A stretch of DNA of 64,000 bases from Paracoccus marcusii (GTDB lineage Bacteria > Pseudomonadota > Alphaproteobacteria > Rhodobacterales > Rhodobacteraceae), in assembly GCF_028621715.1 (NCBI RefSeq), contig NZ_CP117466.1, forward strand, positions 1,746,501 through 1,810,500. The letters run 5' to 3'. This document shows positions 63,425 through 64,000 of this stretch, piece after piece (position 1 is the first letter of the stretch; each line of letters opens with the position of its first letter). The translations under genes and the position numbers were made by a program. The notes under the pieces were generated by a model that did no database searches, had not been told where the DNA came from, and saw nothing but the letters and a program-made list of their open reading frames with translations.

Positions 63425-64000
63425 ATGGCCGACCCCGTGATCCGCCTGTCCGATGCGCATCTGACGTTGCAGGGCAATGCCGGGCCGGTCCCGATCCTGC
63501 GCGGCCTGTCGCTGCAGGTCGAACGCGGAGAGACGGTCGGGCTGGTGGGTCCTTCGGGATCGGGCAAGTCGTCGCTCCTCATGCTGATGGGCGGTCTGGA
63601 ACGCGCCACGGGCGGCCTTGTCGAGGCGATGGGTCAGGACCTGACCGCGCTGGACGAGGATGCGCTGGCGCGCTTTCGTCTGTCCCATATGGGGGTGGTG
63701 TTCCAGTCCTTCCACCTGATCCCCACCATGACGGCGCTTGAAAATGTCGCGACGCCCCTGGAGCTGGCCGGGGCGCCCGACGCCTTCGACCGCGCGGCGG
63801 CGGAACTGGACCGCGTGGGCCTTGGTGCGCGGCGCGACCATTACCCCGCGCAACTGTCGGGCGGAGAGCAGCAGCGCGTGGCCCTGGCCCGCGCCGCCGC
63901 GCCGCGCCCGGCCATCCTGCTGGCGGACGAACCCACCGGCAATCTGGACGGGGCGACGGGGCAGGCGATCATGGATCTGCTGTTCGGGCTGCGCGCCGAT
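63425..64000 (+). CDS. YbbA-type ABC transporter ATP-binding protein, cut by window end
   Basis: From ATG 63425, preceded by AAGGAG, 192 codons are visible up to the window edge. Walker A GPSGSGKSS, the Q-loop VVFQSFHLIP, signature LSGGEQQRVALARA and Walker B ILLADEPTGNLDG are present. The LolD/YbbA subfamily and the divergent esterase neighbour point to a YbbAP-like exporter; the permease should follow to the right. Confidence 0.92.
   Translation, partial: MADPVIRLSDAHLTLQGNAGPVPILRGLSLQVERGETVGLVGPSGSGKSSLLMLMGGLERATGGLVEAMGQDLTALDEDALARFRLSHMGVVFQSFHLIPTMTALENVATPLELAGAPDAFDRAAAELDRVGLGARRDHYPAQLSGGEQQRVALARAAAPRPAILLADEPTGNLDGATGQAIMDLLFGLRAD

Noticed and set aside
63355..63609. Long N-terminal extension of the TesA-like esterase from ATG 63609
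   Set aside because: It would overlap 185 bp of the divergent ATPase gene and place the signal peptide in the middle of the protein.

Overview
The window is high-GC DNA from an alphaproteobacterium, most likely a Rhodobacteraceae genus such as Paracoccus. The pointers are a RibH2-type lumazine synthase under an FMN riboswitch, a Rhodobacter-like class I fructose bisphosphatase, gene-transfer-agent-like tail genes and an alphaproteobacterial erythritol locus. This placement is an inference from gene content; no search was run.

Positions 1 to about 37,960 are most of a siphovirus-like prophage (HK97-type head) integrated at the 3' end of a tRNA-Arg(CCG) gene. Its left end lies outside the window. 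Leftward from the immunity region (about 32.65 kb) run a Cro-like gene, small early genes, a protein with a 16-copy 24-bp repeat, a primase, a primase-helicase, an array of GGGCYTGA repeats, an HNH endonuclease, terminase, portal, protease, capsid, connectors, tail tube, tail chaperones with a likely -1 frameshift, a tape measure carrying a lysozyme-like domain, tail tip, three large carbohydrate- or nucleoside-directed tail proteins and lysis genes. Rightward run a CI-like repressor, a tightly overlapping chain of small early genes, an MT-A70 methyltransferase, an excisionase-like protein and a tyrosine integrase that ends beside the tRNA. Palindromic AGGAATATTCCT operators tie the two directions together. 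The most unusual phage gene (4701-7325) joins a second copy of the tail tube protein (94% identical over 153 residues) to Ig-like, FN3-like, nucleoside hydrolase and LamG-like domains.

Positions 37,958 to 41,700 are chromosomal: tRNA-Arg, tpiA, two Fe-S assembly genes, tgt, and the FMN riboswitch with ribH.

Positions 41,679 to 62,713 form a polyol (erythritol) catabolic island. A leftward operon carries an ABC sugar importer with a DUF2291 protein, a DeoR regulator, an FGGY kinase and a GlpD-like dehydrogenase. A divergent rightward operon carries eryA-eryB-eryC, an iron alcohol dehydrogenase and eryD. Beyond it a transketolase gene diverges from a DeoR-eryH-eryI-fbp-fba operon. EryA, EryB, EryC, EryH and EryI would turn erythritol into D-erythrose-4-phosphate. 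The co-located transketolase, aldolase and FBPase/SBPase-type phosphatase could feed this C4 sugar into pentose phosphates without transaldolase. The right edge holds a TesA-like esterase gene divergent from a YbbA-type ABC ATPase that is cut by the window end.
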